From Betaproteobacteria bacterium MOLA814 (GTDB lineage Bacteria; Pseudomonadota; Gammaproteobacteria; Burkholderiales; Burkholderiaceae_C), in assembly GCA_000496475.1 (NCBI GenBank), contig AYMW01000001.1, positions 691,358 to 755,357 of the forward strand: a stretch of 64,000 bases of DNA, written 5' to 3'. This document shows positions 7,746 to 16,105 of the stretch, piece by piece (within the stretch, counting starts at the first letter, position 1; the number at the start of each line of letters is the position of its first letter). Below the pieces are notes generated by a model. That model made no database searches and was not told the origin of the DNA. It was given only the letters and a program-made list of their open reading frames with translations. Made by a program: the position numbers and the translations under genes.

Positions 7746-8791
7746 AAAACATCTCCCGCCATCACATGAGCGAGCAAAGTCTCCGCACAACGCGGCTCAA
7801 GAGGCGGCTTGCGCTCTTCAATATGCCGCCTGACTGCGCGCGCTATAGATATGGGCGATCGCGGGTCAAAAGTTTCATCCGGGTCGATCACGTCCCTCAC
7901 ATAATCAAGCTCTGGTGCTAGCACCGATAGGCCGGCCTGTTGAGCCTCAATCAGCGGAAGTCCAAAGGACTCAAAGCTAGACGGGTAGATAAGCGCACCC
8001 GATGCGCGGTACATCTCCAACAAACGATCGTGTGGTAAGAGGCCAAGGTTTTGTATACGTAATCCCTTTGACGCAGCCACATGGGCCACATGGGCGCACA
8101 ACTCAGGCGATAACTCCAGTGCAAGTGTCAGAGCAAGCGAGGGAAATAGACCCTGATCAGCAAGCACACCCCAAGCGTTGATCAGCGCCTCATGGTTCTT
8201 GTGCGGTTCGCCTGAGGCTACATAGATAAAATCAAACTGCTGCTCGTTTTGGCCGCAAACCTGATTCAGGACGCTCGCGGGAACGAATGGCACGCAACTC
8301 ACTGGGCGCCCGAGTCGGGTCAAAGCTAGCCTCTTCATGGACTCAGTCTGAACAATGTATCTGCTGGCATTGAATCGCCGCAATCGTAGCCAGGCGCGCT
8401 CCACCCATATCCTAATTCGTGACTTGAATGGCAGCTCACTTAGCGACGCCTCCGGATCGACAAGGTATCGGTTCTGCAAGAACACCGTCACATCACTTCT
8501 AAGCTTAAATAGTGGAGGTAAATTACCAAAGCAAAAGACACAGTCACTCGACTTTACCATGATGACAAGGCGGCGTTCAGCGGCAAGTCGGCTGAACAAC
8601 GTCGGTTCAACGCGCTCAATGCTGATACTTTTAGGCACATCAAACTCCACACACATGCGCGTATCAATTTGTACGAATGCAACCACTTCAGAAGGGATGG
8701 CTCGTAGCAAATCAGACAACAGAACTGCCCCCCCGCCCTGGTGCACGTTGATTGCATGGATGAACAGTCTAGGCATGGCGGCTGGACGCAT
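7742..8791 (-). CDS. GT4 glycosyltransferase
   Basis: Predicted GT-B glycosyltransferase (GT4/GT1 superfamily), 349 aa from ATG 8791; a second ATG at 8776 (MPRLFIHAIN) is an alternative start. Evidence is the early glycine-rich acceptor-domain motif NVHQGGGAVLL, FIYVASGEPHKNHEALI in the hinge region and the C-terminal donor motif IYPSSFESFGLPLIEAQQAGL with the E-x7-E arrangement. ATGA overlap with the downstream WbuB-like gene indicates coupling. Donor and acceptor are unknown. Confidence 0.88.
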   Translation of the reverse strand: MRPAAMPRLFIHAINVHQGGGAVLLSDLLRAIPSEVVAFVQIDTRMCVEFDVPKSISIERVEPTLFSRLAAERRLVIMVKSSDCVFCFGNLPPLFKLRSDVTVFLQNRYLVDPEASLSELPFKSRIRIWVERAWLRLRRFNASRYIVQTESMKRLALTRLGRPVSCVPFVPASVLNQVCGQNEQQFDFIYVASGEPHKNHEALINAWGVLADQGLFPSLALTLALELSPELCAHVAHVAASKGLRIQNLGLLPHDRLLEMYRASGALIYPSSFESFGLPLIEAQQAGLSVLAPELDYVRDVIDPDETFDPRSPISIARAVRRHIEERKPPLEPRCAETLLAHVMAGDVL

Positions 8792-10502
8792 GCACGAGCC
8801 TACCCTCGGGTAGAGATAAAATTTTATTACAAAAGCTGAGTGTTTCGGAACGGTGCGTAATCATCAGCATCGTCCTACCCTTCATGCTTTCGGCAACCAC
8901 GGCCAACACGTTAGCCTGCGTCTGAACATCCATTGCGCTAGTGGCTTCATCGAGAATCAGCACCTGCGGTTTTCGGTAGAGCGCTCGGGCGATAGCTAGC
9001 CGTTGCCGTTGCCCACCTGACAAACGTATTCCACCTTCTCCGATGCTTTCTTGGGACTCCTTCATCGCTTCAGGAAGATCCATCTGATCAATCAATGCAC
9101 GGGCGCGTATCAGATCTGCAGCCGTGTGACATACGTTACCTAGCATCACGTTATCAATTGCGCTCGCATCCATCAGGAAGGGCTCCTGCGGCACATAGCC
9201 GATACACGCCCACCATTCCGCCTCACGCCCAGCCAGCGGCGTATCGTTGAGCATTACTCGTCCCTGAGTAGGCGTCAGCAAACCAAGAATGAGACTGATC
9301 AACGTACTCTTTCCAGAGCCAGAGGCACCAACTATACCAAGCGTGTCTCCCTTCATGACCTCTACATCTAGCGACTTAAGCACCAGACTGTGATCGTAGG
9401 AGAATCCAATCTGCGCTAAAGTCATATCGCTGAACTTGATTTTAGACAAGCTTTCGGACTGCCGCCTCTGTTCAACGGGTGCAAGAAGCGTATCGGTAAC
9501 CGCTACGACAGCAGGCCTAGCGTGCTTAAGCGACTGCAAGTGGCTAACTATCTTGCTAAACGAAGGCAGCAGGCGCATGGCCGCCGCACCAAAGACAGCA
9601 AATTCGCCTGCGACCTGAGTCAGCGGTGTCCCCTGCATCGCATTGGCCATGAAGACCACCCCAAGGCTTATGTAGATAGCAACCTCAAATACAAATCGCG
9701 GCAAGAGACTGATGGACAGCGCCTGAATAACGGCGCGACTCGAGGCGCTTGTAAACGATTCAAATCGCAGCTGCGCCCATCCCTGCAAGTTATAGATCGT
9801 CAGGTCACGCAATCCGGCAAAAGCTTGCTGGACTGATTGCACGATATGCCCATCGGCCGTCTGCTGCGCCTGCCCGAGACGAACCAACTTCTGATGCGTC
9901 GCCATGAAAACCGACACGCCTACCACCCCAAATATGCCGATTGCTGCGAAAAAAGCCGTTGCATTGACGAGCAGAAGAACACCACAGACACACAGTGCAG
10001 GGATAATTTCTCCGAGCAATACCAGCATAGGCATAAAGAAGCGCCCTTCTAGCGCATTACAGTCAACTGTGACGCTGCGCACCCAGTCCGCGGAACGCTT
10101 GTCGGCATGAGCCTGGAAAGGCGAATGGAGAAACCGATCGAACAAGCGCTCCTGAAAATGCCGTTTCACTGCCGTTGACGTGAAATAGGAGTACCGACCA
10201 ACAATAAATATGACAACCGCCTTAACGACAAATAGTGCAAGTGCCAATACAAGCAATGCTGAAGTGGGCGGCACTCCAGTTTCCTCCATCCAAGCAGTCA
10301 CCACCTTAACTTGCGCCCCCCCCCCACCATTCAAACCTACAGTAAAAAAAGTAAGTAACGCCGACAGGGAGAAGACCTCGAGCACTCCAACCATACCAAT
10401 AAGAACGATGGCAACATAAAAGCGCCGACGTATCTCTGGAGGGGTGAGACGTACAAGCACGGCATAGGGACTGGGGGCAGCCATTTTGACTAGATTTAGC
10501 AT
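8769..10502 (-). CDS. ABC transporter, fused permease/ATPase (MsbA/PglK-like flippase)
   Basis: Half-size ABC exporter of the inner membrane, likely flipping lipid-linked oligosaccharide or another polysaccharide precursor. About six hydrophobic segments fill residues 30-320. The ATPase follows: Walker A GASGSGKST (392-400), Q-loop YVPQEP, signature LSGGQRQR (494 onward), Walker B VLILDE (514-519) and H-loop THR (His550). ATG 10502 is chosen over the TTG one codon earlier. Codons 59-62 are four glycines coded through a G10 tract (plus-strand C at 10316-10325), so slippage by 1 bp would truncate the protein before most of its membrane domain. No Wzx is visible, so this may be the flippase of the locus. 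Confidence 0.92.
   Translation of the reverse strand: MLNLVKMAAPSPYAVLVRLTPPEIRRRFYVAIVLIGMVGVLEVFSLSALLTFFTVGLNGGGGAQVKVVTAWMEETGVPPTSALLVLALALFVVKAVVIFIVGRYSYFTSTAVKRHFQERLFDRFLHSPFQAHADKRSADWVRSVTVDCNALEGRFFMPMLVLLGEIIPALCVCGVLLLVNATAFFAAIGIFGVVGVSVFMATHQKLVRLGQAQQTADGHIVQSVQQAFAGLRDLTIYNLQGWAQLRFESFTSASSRAVIQALSISLLPRFVFEVAIYISLGVVFMANAMQGTPLTQVAGEFAVFGAAAMRLLPSFSKIVSHLQSLKHARPAVVAVTDTLLAPVEQRRQSESLSKIKFSDMTLAQIGFSYDHSLVLKSLDVEVMKGDTLGIVGASGSGKSTLISLILGLLTPTQGRVMLNDTPLAGREAEWWACIGYVPQEPFLMDASAIDNVMLGNVCHTAADLIRARALIDQMDLPEAMKESQESIGEGGIRLSGGQRQRLAIARALYRKPQVLILDEATSAMDVQTQANVLAVVAESMKGRTMLMITHRSETLSFCNKILSLPEGRLVHASSRHA
10316..10325 (-). repeat. G10 homopolymer inside the flippase gene
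   Basis: Ten consecutive C on the plus strand (G on the coding strand) lie near codon 60 of the ABC exporter. Such tracts are known slippage sites for phase variation in surface-polysaccharide genes of other bacteria; in this copy the frame is ON. Confidence 0.9.
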
Positions 10503-10505
10503 CAA

Positions 10506-10751
10506 CTCAATAGTTTGTTAGTGTCAAAAAATTTGCCGAACAACTTGAACGGACTTGCCAATTCTCTTATTCATATTAAATACACTCTGATACATGCCTT
10601 GGACCACAGGTAATTAATCCCCTGAGGCCTTTGACATTGCAAGGCTCCACCTGATAACGGGTACGACACAGACGCGCATCACATGAATCGGCACGCGCAA
10701 TCGACGACGCACGACAGCATAAACGCCTCAATATGCCAGACGCAATATTGA
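10506..10751. other. Intergenic, no gene seen
   Basis: About 246 bp between the ABC transporter and the nucleotidyltransferase cassette. It has no convincing ORF. It is the first real gap upstream of the FucNAc/flippase gene block, so a minus-strand promoter is likely here, but I cannot point to a clear -35/-10 pair. Confidence 0.5.
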
Positions 10752-11483
10752 TCAAACAGCACATATCAAGCTGCCAAGCTTGACATACTCCTCTGGTACA
10801 CCGCAAAACCCGATCTCGCCCTCGGGCACCAGTTTGTAGCTGACCGGCATACCGCGCTCGATCATTTCGTTGTAAAGCGGCGCCACATAGAACTCACCTG
10901 CAACGCCTCGGTGTTTCAGCCTATATAAATTCAGTGCGCTTGCGAAGGTGCGCACGGAAGCAAAGTAGTACAGGCCGTTCGAGCACAGATCTGAGATCCG
11001 ATCTTTCTCAACGACACGGGCGGCATGTCCGTCTCGTTCGGGGTCTGGCTCAACAAAGGACCAATGCGTCCCTTCGCCCCTGAACACTTCAAGATACCCG
11101 GCCACCTCGCCCCTCGCGGCATCCTTCTCAAAGTTGCGTAATATAGTGTCGATGTTGAAGATAAATAACTCTTCTTCGTCAGGAGCACGCGAGAGCGACA
11201 GTTCAACCGATTCGGCCTGACCGCCGGTTTCACCTGCATACTCAATTACATCGAAGCGCCGCACACCCAGGCTCTGCATGCGCTTGATCAGAAAAGCCCG
11301 GTCATTGGTGTCTGCCCGACACAGCAGAACGAAGAGGTCTGTATCGAAATAGCGCCTGAACGAGGACAGCACGTGATCAAAGACAATCTGTCCATCTACT
11401 CCGAGCGGGAGTTTGTATTTGGGTAATGTGTAACCGGCTTCAAAAAAACGGCTCGAGCGCCCCAGCATTGGAAAAACAAACAT
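10752..11483 (-). CDS. Nucleotidyltransferase-like protein
   Basis: Predicted GT-A-fold sugar- or polyol-phosphate nucleotidyltransferase, 243 aa. The N-terminus MFVFPMLGRSSRFFEAGY followed by PKYKLPLG is a variant of the G-x-G-x-R-F...PK(x)L nucleotide-binding signature; ETGGQAESV resembles the base-recognition segment, and FIFNIDT carries an Asp where the metal-binding D-x-D usually lies. It resembles CTP/UTP transferases of capsule loci, but the substrate cannot be read from sequence. It is the last gene of the five-gene cassette and starts 1 bp after the stop of the kinase gene. Confidence 0.75.
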   Translation of the reverse strand: MFVFPMLGRSSRFFEAGYTLPKYKLPLGVDGQIVFDHVLSSFRRYFDTDLFVLLCRADTNDRAFLIKRMQSLGVRRFDVIEYAGETGGQAESVELSLSRAPDEEELFIFNIDTILRNFEKDAARGEVAGYLEVFRGEGTHWSFVEPDPERDGHAARVVEKDRISDLCSNGLYYFASVRTFASALNLYRLKHRGVAGEFYVAPLYNEMIERGMPVSYKLVPEGEIGFCGVPEEYVKLGSLICAV

Positions 11484-11484
11484 G

Positions 11485-13038
11485 TCAGTTCAACCTGTCT
11501 TCAAATGAGCCAGCATACAGCCGCATTGCATTGGCCAGTAGGGCCGTCTGACGACTGACCGAGTCAGCGTGCAGCGGTAACATGGCGATAAATAAAAGCG
11601 GAAGTGTTTTCTCGATAGACCTCGCACACAAGCCCGGCACGAAACTGTGCCGTCTGAACGCGCTCTGAATCTCCTCGACGTCTTCGGCTCCGAAAATCCG
11701 GAACGTGAAGTGCTGGCCATCGACGGACAACGCGTACTGCCCCGCCACGATGTGGTCGTACAGTCCAAGAATAGAATGGGCGAGTTTGGCCACGTCATAC
11801 AACTGGCTACCGTACACCATTCTTTGACCGTCCTCATCGGCACCTCGCGGATCGATCAACTTAATGGCACGCATACGGGAGTCATAGAGAATATTGCTTA
11901 AGCACAGGTCCCCATGCACGAACGCAGGTACATCGCCAAGCGTCATTAGGTGCTCACTGGAATCGGCAAGAATTTGCCTTAGCGATGGAAGGCAGACACA
12001 ATTAAGGAATAGTTCGGAGTCCGCGTCGAATCCGGTCTGCCGGATGAATTCATCAAGCCGGCTGTGCGCCTTACGAACGAAAAGCGCCTCGCTTCTCGCC
12101 CCATCTGCGCACGCCGGTACATTTGCAGAGCGCGAGGCGGCGAGAAAGCTCGATATTTTCATGAACACGCGCTCCCAAAAGACGATCGTCTGTCGCCCGT
12201 AAACGAAGCTCTCGTTGAGTGGAATCGCGCCTAGGTACTCGATCGAGTAGAAATAGGCATCATCCTCTAAGCCATCGCCGAGGTATTGTGGCGTGAACTT
12301 GCGGAGGGGCAAAGGCGTGTGGTCGAACCAGTGGGCCTCGGCACGGATCTTCTCAGCGTTGCCGCTGAATTTCTTGAGCACAGTATGCTCGATCTTGAGC
12401 CGATTGAATGCCCGCTCTGTGGTGAAAGACGAGCGGGCGTGAAAATAGCAGGTCGCATTGGTGAGGATGAAGCAGCGGTCGATTCTTGAGTGCGCGACCT
12501 TCTGTCTGAACGAATACCGTTTGATTGCCCGGAAGTAGTCCTTTGACTCCTCGTTGAGGCAGCTTGCCAGCAAGTCCGGCTTCGACACGGAAAAGATGCC
12601 GGCCCAGACAACATCCCTTTCGGTTCCGAAGGCCTCGACCGGCAGTTCCGGCTCCAAGTCCGTTTCGAAAACACCGATCATGTCGGGCTCGCTGGGCACC
12701 TCCAAAGGCAGGCAGCCACCGAGCAGAAAAGTGACACCTTGGCCCCCTGAGCAATACTTGGCCAGCACCTCAGACAGCTCCTCGCCAGTCCCCCCGTCGC
12801 CCTTAAGCGTCAACACATCGACGCCGTGTTCCTTCATCCAGACGCGCTCAGCCTCCGACACCGTGAAACCTTCGGGCAGCGTAATCATGATGGGTCGCGC
12901 CGGAAATGCAAGACGCATGATCTCCACCTGATAGGCATATAGACGACGATTGGCCAGTGGCACGAAGCTCACCGGCAAATCGCCAACTTCGGCGCGCAGG
13001 CTCTCGCCCACAAATTGGGCAGAAAGGATAAAGATCAT
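11485..13038 (-). CDS. NTase-like domain fused to APH-type small-molecule kinase
   Basis: 517 aa. The C-terminal half is a choline/aminoglycoside-kinase-like domain: FVHGDLCLSNILYD is the catalytic Brenner motif (H-G-D-x6-N) and IKLIDPRG is the metal-binding D-x-x-G region. The N-terminal ~200 aa (PLANRRLYAYQVE, VTFLLGGCLPLE) look like a divergent nucleotidyltransferase fold without a clear G-x-G-x-R, so that domain may be inactive or bind a different ligand. A kinase next to a nucleotidyltransferase suggests phosphorylation then nucleotide activation of a small alcohol or sugar, as in LicA/LicC or capsule-modification systems. ATGA overlap with the upstream HAD gene. Confidence 0.75.
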   Translation of the reverse strand: MIFILSAQFVGESLRAEVGDLPVSFVPLANRRLYAYQVEIMRLAFPARPIMITLPEGFTVSEAERVWMKEHGVDVLTLKGDGGTGEELSEVLAKYCSGGQGVTFLLGGCLPLEVPSEPDMIGVFETDLEPELPVEAFGTERDVVWAGIFSVSKPDLLASCLNEESKDYFRAIKRYSFRQKVAHSRIDRCFILTNATCYFHARSSFTTERAFNRLKIEHTVLKKFSGNAEKIRAEAHWFDHTPLPLRKFTPQYLGDGLEDDAYFYSIEYLGAIPLNESFVYGRQTIVFWERVFMKISSFLAASRSANVPACADGARSEALFVRKAHSRLDEFIRQTGFDADSELFLNCVCLPSLRQILADSSEHLMTLGDVPAFVHGDLCLSNILYDSRMRAIKLIDPRGADEDGQRMVYGSQLYDVAKLAHSILGLYDHIVAGQYALSVDGQHFTFRIFGAEDVEEIQSAFRRHSFVPGLCARSIEKTLPLLFIAMLPLHADSVSRQTALLANAMRLYAGSFEDRLN

Positions 13039-13409
13039 TGTGCTTTGCCGGTGCCGATCAGTCGGGCAGCTTCTTCTGGCGTCATGCGCGCGAACTCGTC
13101 GGGCCGAAGCGCCCGATCATCCACGTAGAAGCCCTCCTGTCCGCACCACGGCTTACCTACAACAACCTCGTCAAACTCTACGCTGTGCCGATGCAGCCAG
13201 TCTAAGATCACGGGCAAAGTGTGCACGTTAATCTTGCCTACATTGCCTTCATATGTACGCATGTTCCGGCTCGTGTGCACCACAATCTCGAAGCCAAGTG
13301 CGCGATACTCGTGCAACTTGTCAATGACGGCCTGGTTCGGTCGGGCATTCGGGTAGTCACCCTCGGCGTAACACAGGGTGTTGTCAAGATCGATGATGAT
13401 GCGCTTCAT
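13035..13409 (-). CDS. HAD-family phosphatase (capsule-biosynthesis type)
   Basis: Short HAD-superfamily hydrolase, 124 aa from ATG 13409 (MKRIIIDLDNTL), which shares one base with the stop of the gene upstream. Motif I is DLDNT with both Asp residues, motif II is VHTSRN, the Lys of motif III is probably in VVGKPW, and YVDDRAL supplies the acidic motif IV. Proteins of this size and layout occur in capsule and LPS loci beside nucleotidyltransferases. It could remove a phosphate in synthesis of the activated residue made by this cassette; the substrate is unknown. Confidence 0.82.
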   Translation of the reverse strand: MKRIIIDLDNTLCYAEGDYPNARPNQAVIDKLHEYRALGFEIVVHTSRNMRTYEGNVGKINVHTLPVILDWLHRHSVEFDEVVVGKPWCGQEGFYVDDRALRPDEFARMTPEEAARLIGTGKAQ

Positions 13410-14158
13410 CAAAACCACCCCCGTCGAGTTGGATTGATCTGGTACTGCTCGAGGAGCGGCTCAAGCTCAAGGCCATACTCGCCAAGATTCCACTTACCCT
13501 TGCCGATGGCGGTCGCGACATACGGATAGACATCATTATCGAAGTGATGCAGCCCCCTTCTCTTGCCGGAACGATAAGAGAATGCGGCGTTGAGACCCAT
13601 TTTCTTAACTACCTTCTGACTGTTGACTTCTAGCTCCCAGACATTGGCTTTCAGATTGGCCTTCAGCACATCCATTAGGATAGAGCGTCGCCAGAAACTG
13701 GGCTGGATTGAGAAAATCCATTTCGATTTGAGACTCAAGCTATAGAGCGTTGGGCAAGCGGGCACTGGTTCGTATTGGCAGTCGCCCCCTTTAATAAGGC
13801 GGATATGATCAAAATGCCCGGAGCTCATCAGATCATAGTATTTCGCCAGCTTCTGGTAGTCCGGCTCATCGTACAGGAACATGTCCTCATGATCGAAGAA
13901 TACGAACTCTCGCCCTTCCAGTGCTTCCAAACAGGTGAGCAAGCGCTGCGGGTAGGGCTGCCCTTCTTCATAGATCAATGGCGTGACGCTCTTAGGCAAC
14001 TCCATATGCGCCTGGTCGACAGCAATGAAATGGTCCATGCCGACCGAAAAAAAAGTGCGCATCTGAGGAAAGTAGAGCTTCCAGACATCGGAGCAATCGG
14101 TGTGCGAAAAAGTTAAGTGGCAAATTTTGTTATCAAAGAGAGTCATGCCCGCGTCCAT
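13409..14158 (-). CDS. Putative glycosyltransferase-like protein
   Basis: 249 aa, not assigned to a named family with confidence. The protein has a GT-A feel: an N-terminal beta-strand region, REFVFFDHEDMFLYDEPDY (an acidic cluster that could be a D-x-D equivalent), and WIFSIQPSFWRRSIL resembling acceptor-side segments of LPS glycosyltransferase-like proteins. No signal peptide or membrane helix. It is translationally coupled on both sides (1-bp overlap with the HAD gene, directly abutting the dehydratase gene), so it most likely uses or transfers the product of this cassette. Confidence 0.55.
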   Translation of the reverse strand: MDAGMTLFDNKICHLTFSHTDCSDVWKLYFPQMRTFFSVGMDHFIAVDQAHMELPKSVTPLIYEEGQPYPQRLLTCLEALEGREFVFFDHEDMFLYDEPDYQKLAKYYDLMSSGHFDHIRLIKGGDCQYEPVPACPTLYSLSLKSKWIFSIQPSFWRRSILMDVLKANLKANVWELEVNSQKVVKKMGLNAAFSYRSGKRRGLHHFDNDVYPYVATAIGKGKWNLGEYGLELEPLLEQYQINPTRRGWF

Positions 14159-15181
14159 TCAGTAGAGATTCGATTCCATGAGCTCGATCGACGAAGCGCC
14201 GGCGTAGTAGGCCTGATACCACTTCATCGTTCGATACAGCCCCTCGACGCTGTTGTCGCGAGGCGGCGAAAAACGATCACTGTACTTGCTCACATTTACG
14301 CTTAGATTCAGATCTTCTTTAACCTTTTCCTCTTCGTCGATGACTTCGATATCCGGATAGTATTTCTTGAACAGCTCGATTACGTCACGCACGTACGCAA
14401 AGCTACTGTCCTTTGGGCCTAAGTTCCAAGCCTCGCCACTGGCTATCTCGCCGTCCAGCGCGGCCAGGGAAATTCTCGAAATGCCCTTTACTACGTCACT
14501 CACATGCTGGAAGGGGCGCGTTGCGTCCATGTAGCGCACACGGAAACTGTTGCCTCCTCGCGCGGCGTGTATCAGATCCGGGATCAAGCGGTTGATGGAC
14601 CAGTCCCCACCCCCAACCACGTTGCCAAGACGCACGGTCTGGATGCTCAGCGAACGTCCAGACCGATGTGAATTGTTATAGGCCTTGGCGATCAGCTCCG
14701 AACTGGATTTCGACACGCTGTAGACATCACCCCCGCCTAAAGGATCCGTTTCCGAAAACGGATGACCATTGTTGCTGTTTTCATAAACTTTATCGCTGGT
14801 AATGCACACTGCGGCGCGAACGCTTTCAGTCAACCTAGCCGCCTCCAGCACTGCCAGCGTTCCTAGCGCGTTGGAGCGATAGGTGAGGTAAGGCTGCTTG
14901 AAGGCACGCGGCACAATGGCCTGACCTGCAAGATGCACAATCAGTTCGGGCTGAATCTGTTCAACCCAGTTTTGCCACTTAGCAAGATCGGACACGTCGC
15001 ATTCCATTTCGCCATCCATCAACAAACCCAACTCGGCGACATCGTACAGACGTTCGCCATAAGAGCTCCTGTCGTCGAGTCCGAAAATGCTCCACCCTTC
15101 GCGCTTGAACTGAAAGGCCGTCCAAGCGCCGATGAAGCCCATTTGCCCGGTTATTAACACACGCTTTTGTGACTTACTCAT
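14159..15181 (-). CDS. CDP-glucose 4,6-dehydratase family SDR
   Basis: Extended SDR, 340 aa, most like CDP-glucose 4,6-dehydratases (RfbG). Residues 8-20 hold the NAD motif ITGQMGFIGAWTA, where the Trp-containing end is typical of the RfbG group. VCITSDKVYEN, DVYSVSKSSSE (YxxxK variant Tyr-Ser-Val-Ser-Lys), RLGNVVGGGDW and ATRPFQHVSD all match that family. No RfbF-type cytidylyltransferase is recognisable nearby, but two NTase-like proteins are encoded in the same cassette, so the nucleotide may differ. First gene of the cassette; AGGGA lies about 8 nt upstream of the ATG. Confidence 0.83.
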   Translation of the reverse strand: MSKSQKRVLITGQMGFIGAWTAFQFKREGWSIFGLDDRSSYGERLYDVAELGLLMDGEMECDVSDLAKWQNWVEQIQPELIVHLAGQAIVPRAFKQPYLTYRSNALGTLAVLEAARLTESVRAAVCITSDKVYENSNNGHPFSETDPLGGGDVYSVSKSSSELIAKAYNNSHRSGRSLSIQTVRLGNVVGGGDWSINRLIPDLIHAARGGNSFRVRYMDATRPFQHVSDVVKGISRISLAALDGEIASGEAWNLGPKDSSFAYVRDVIELFKKYYPDIEVIDEEEKVKEDLNLSVNVSKYSDRFSPPRDNSVEGLYRTMKWYQAYYAGASSIELMESNLY

Positions 15182-15679
15182 TGCTAATCCCTTAAATTAT
15201 TTCGACTTAAAATTTAAGCCTGACCTAATTAACTCTACATTTAAAAAATAAATGTAAATTTATCAGGTACAACAAGATTATTTTCTATACCAGAGTGCGA
15301 TAGATTTTAATATAGAAGAATACTTTATCTACTTCATAAGATTTTATACATTCATCAATTTGAATTATGAGTTTATTTTATGAATATGATTTATAAATTA
15401 TAAGTTTATACGTTTTTGTATTAAATCCTTGGCAAAATGAGCCCTTATTGTACATATGTACACCACTGACTTTTCCTTTAAAAGTTTTATAATAATCAAA
15501 ACCAACATAAAATAGATTAAATGAAGGAAAATCTAGCATGCCATGGTTTCTGGAACTCATTCATGAAGATCTTACATATAGATAACCGGACAATACAACC
15601 AAGAATAGATACCTAGAAATACTTACTTTAAATGTAATTTAGTTCAATTCAAAGCTCGAAAAAAAATTAGACAATAAAA
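15182..15679. other. AT-rich intergenic gap, no gene seen
   Basis: About 500 bp, strikingly AT-rich compared with both flanks. A 60-codon minus-strand ORF inside it matches nothing I recognise and is probably chance. The gap separates two minus-strand operons, so it probably contains the promoter of the 10.7-15.2 kb cassette and the end of the preceding transcript. Confidence 0.6.
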
Positions 15680-16105
15680 TTAAAACACAAGTCTCATAAC
15701 TTGCCCTACTTTAGCGAATCCTGCCGCGCAGTAGAACTGTTGAGCCGAAATGCCGGCCTCAAGCGAAACTTTGAAGCAACCACGCGCCCGCGCACCTGAC
15801 AGAAGCGCGTCTACGATCTGCCGACCGACACCCAGGCCACGCAAATCAGCCGCAACGACCACGTCCTCAATGATGCCAGCGCGCCCGCCACGCACCCGAT
15901 TAAGGACAAACAACGAACCGAAGCCGATCAGCCTGCCATCATGTGTGGCAACACAAGCGAGACAATCTGATTGGGTTACAAACGCTTCGGCCAGCGCCGT
16001 TATGGTGTCCGCAGCAGGAAGATAGTTGCTGACATCTTGCAGAAGGTCAATCACCGCCCCAATATCTTCCGGCTCGAACGCACGGATGCTCACCAGCTCC
16101 ATCAT
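15680..16105 (-). CDS. GNAT N-acetyltransferase
   Basis: 141-aa single-domain GNAT protein. The acetyl-CoA pyrophosphate loop is ADLRGLGVGRQIVDALL (R/Q-x-x-G-x-G/A), preceded by GIIEDVVV on beta-4 and followed by QQFYCAAGFAKVG, the typical C-terminal YxxxGF. It probably acetylates an amino sugar, perhaps that formed by the WecE-like aminotransferase of the same operon, but a housekeeping role is possible. Its start overlaps the wecB stop by 4 bp. Confidence 0.85.
   Translation of the reverse strand: MMELVSIRAFEPEDIGAVIDLLQDVSNYLPAADTITALAEAFVTQSDCLACVATHDGRLIGFGSLFVLNRVRGGRAGIIEDVVVAADLRGLGVGRQIVDALLSGARARGCFKVSLEAGISAQQFYCAAGFAKVGQVMRLVF

Noticed and set aside
15378-15560. 60-codon minus-strand ORF in the AT-rich gap
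   Set aside because: Biased low-complexity composition, no family resemblance and no ribosome-binding site; probably chance.
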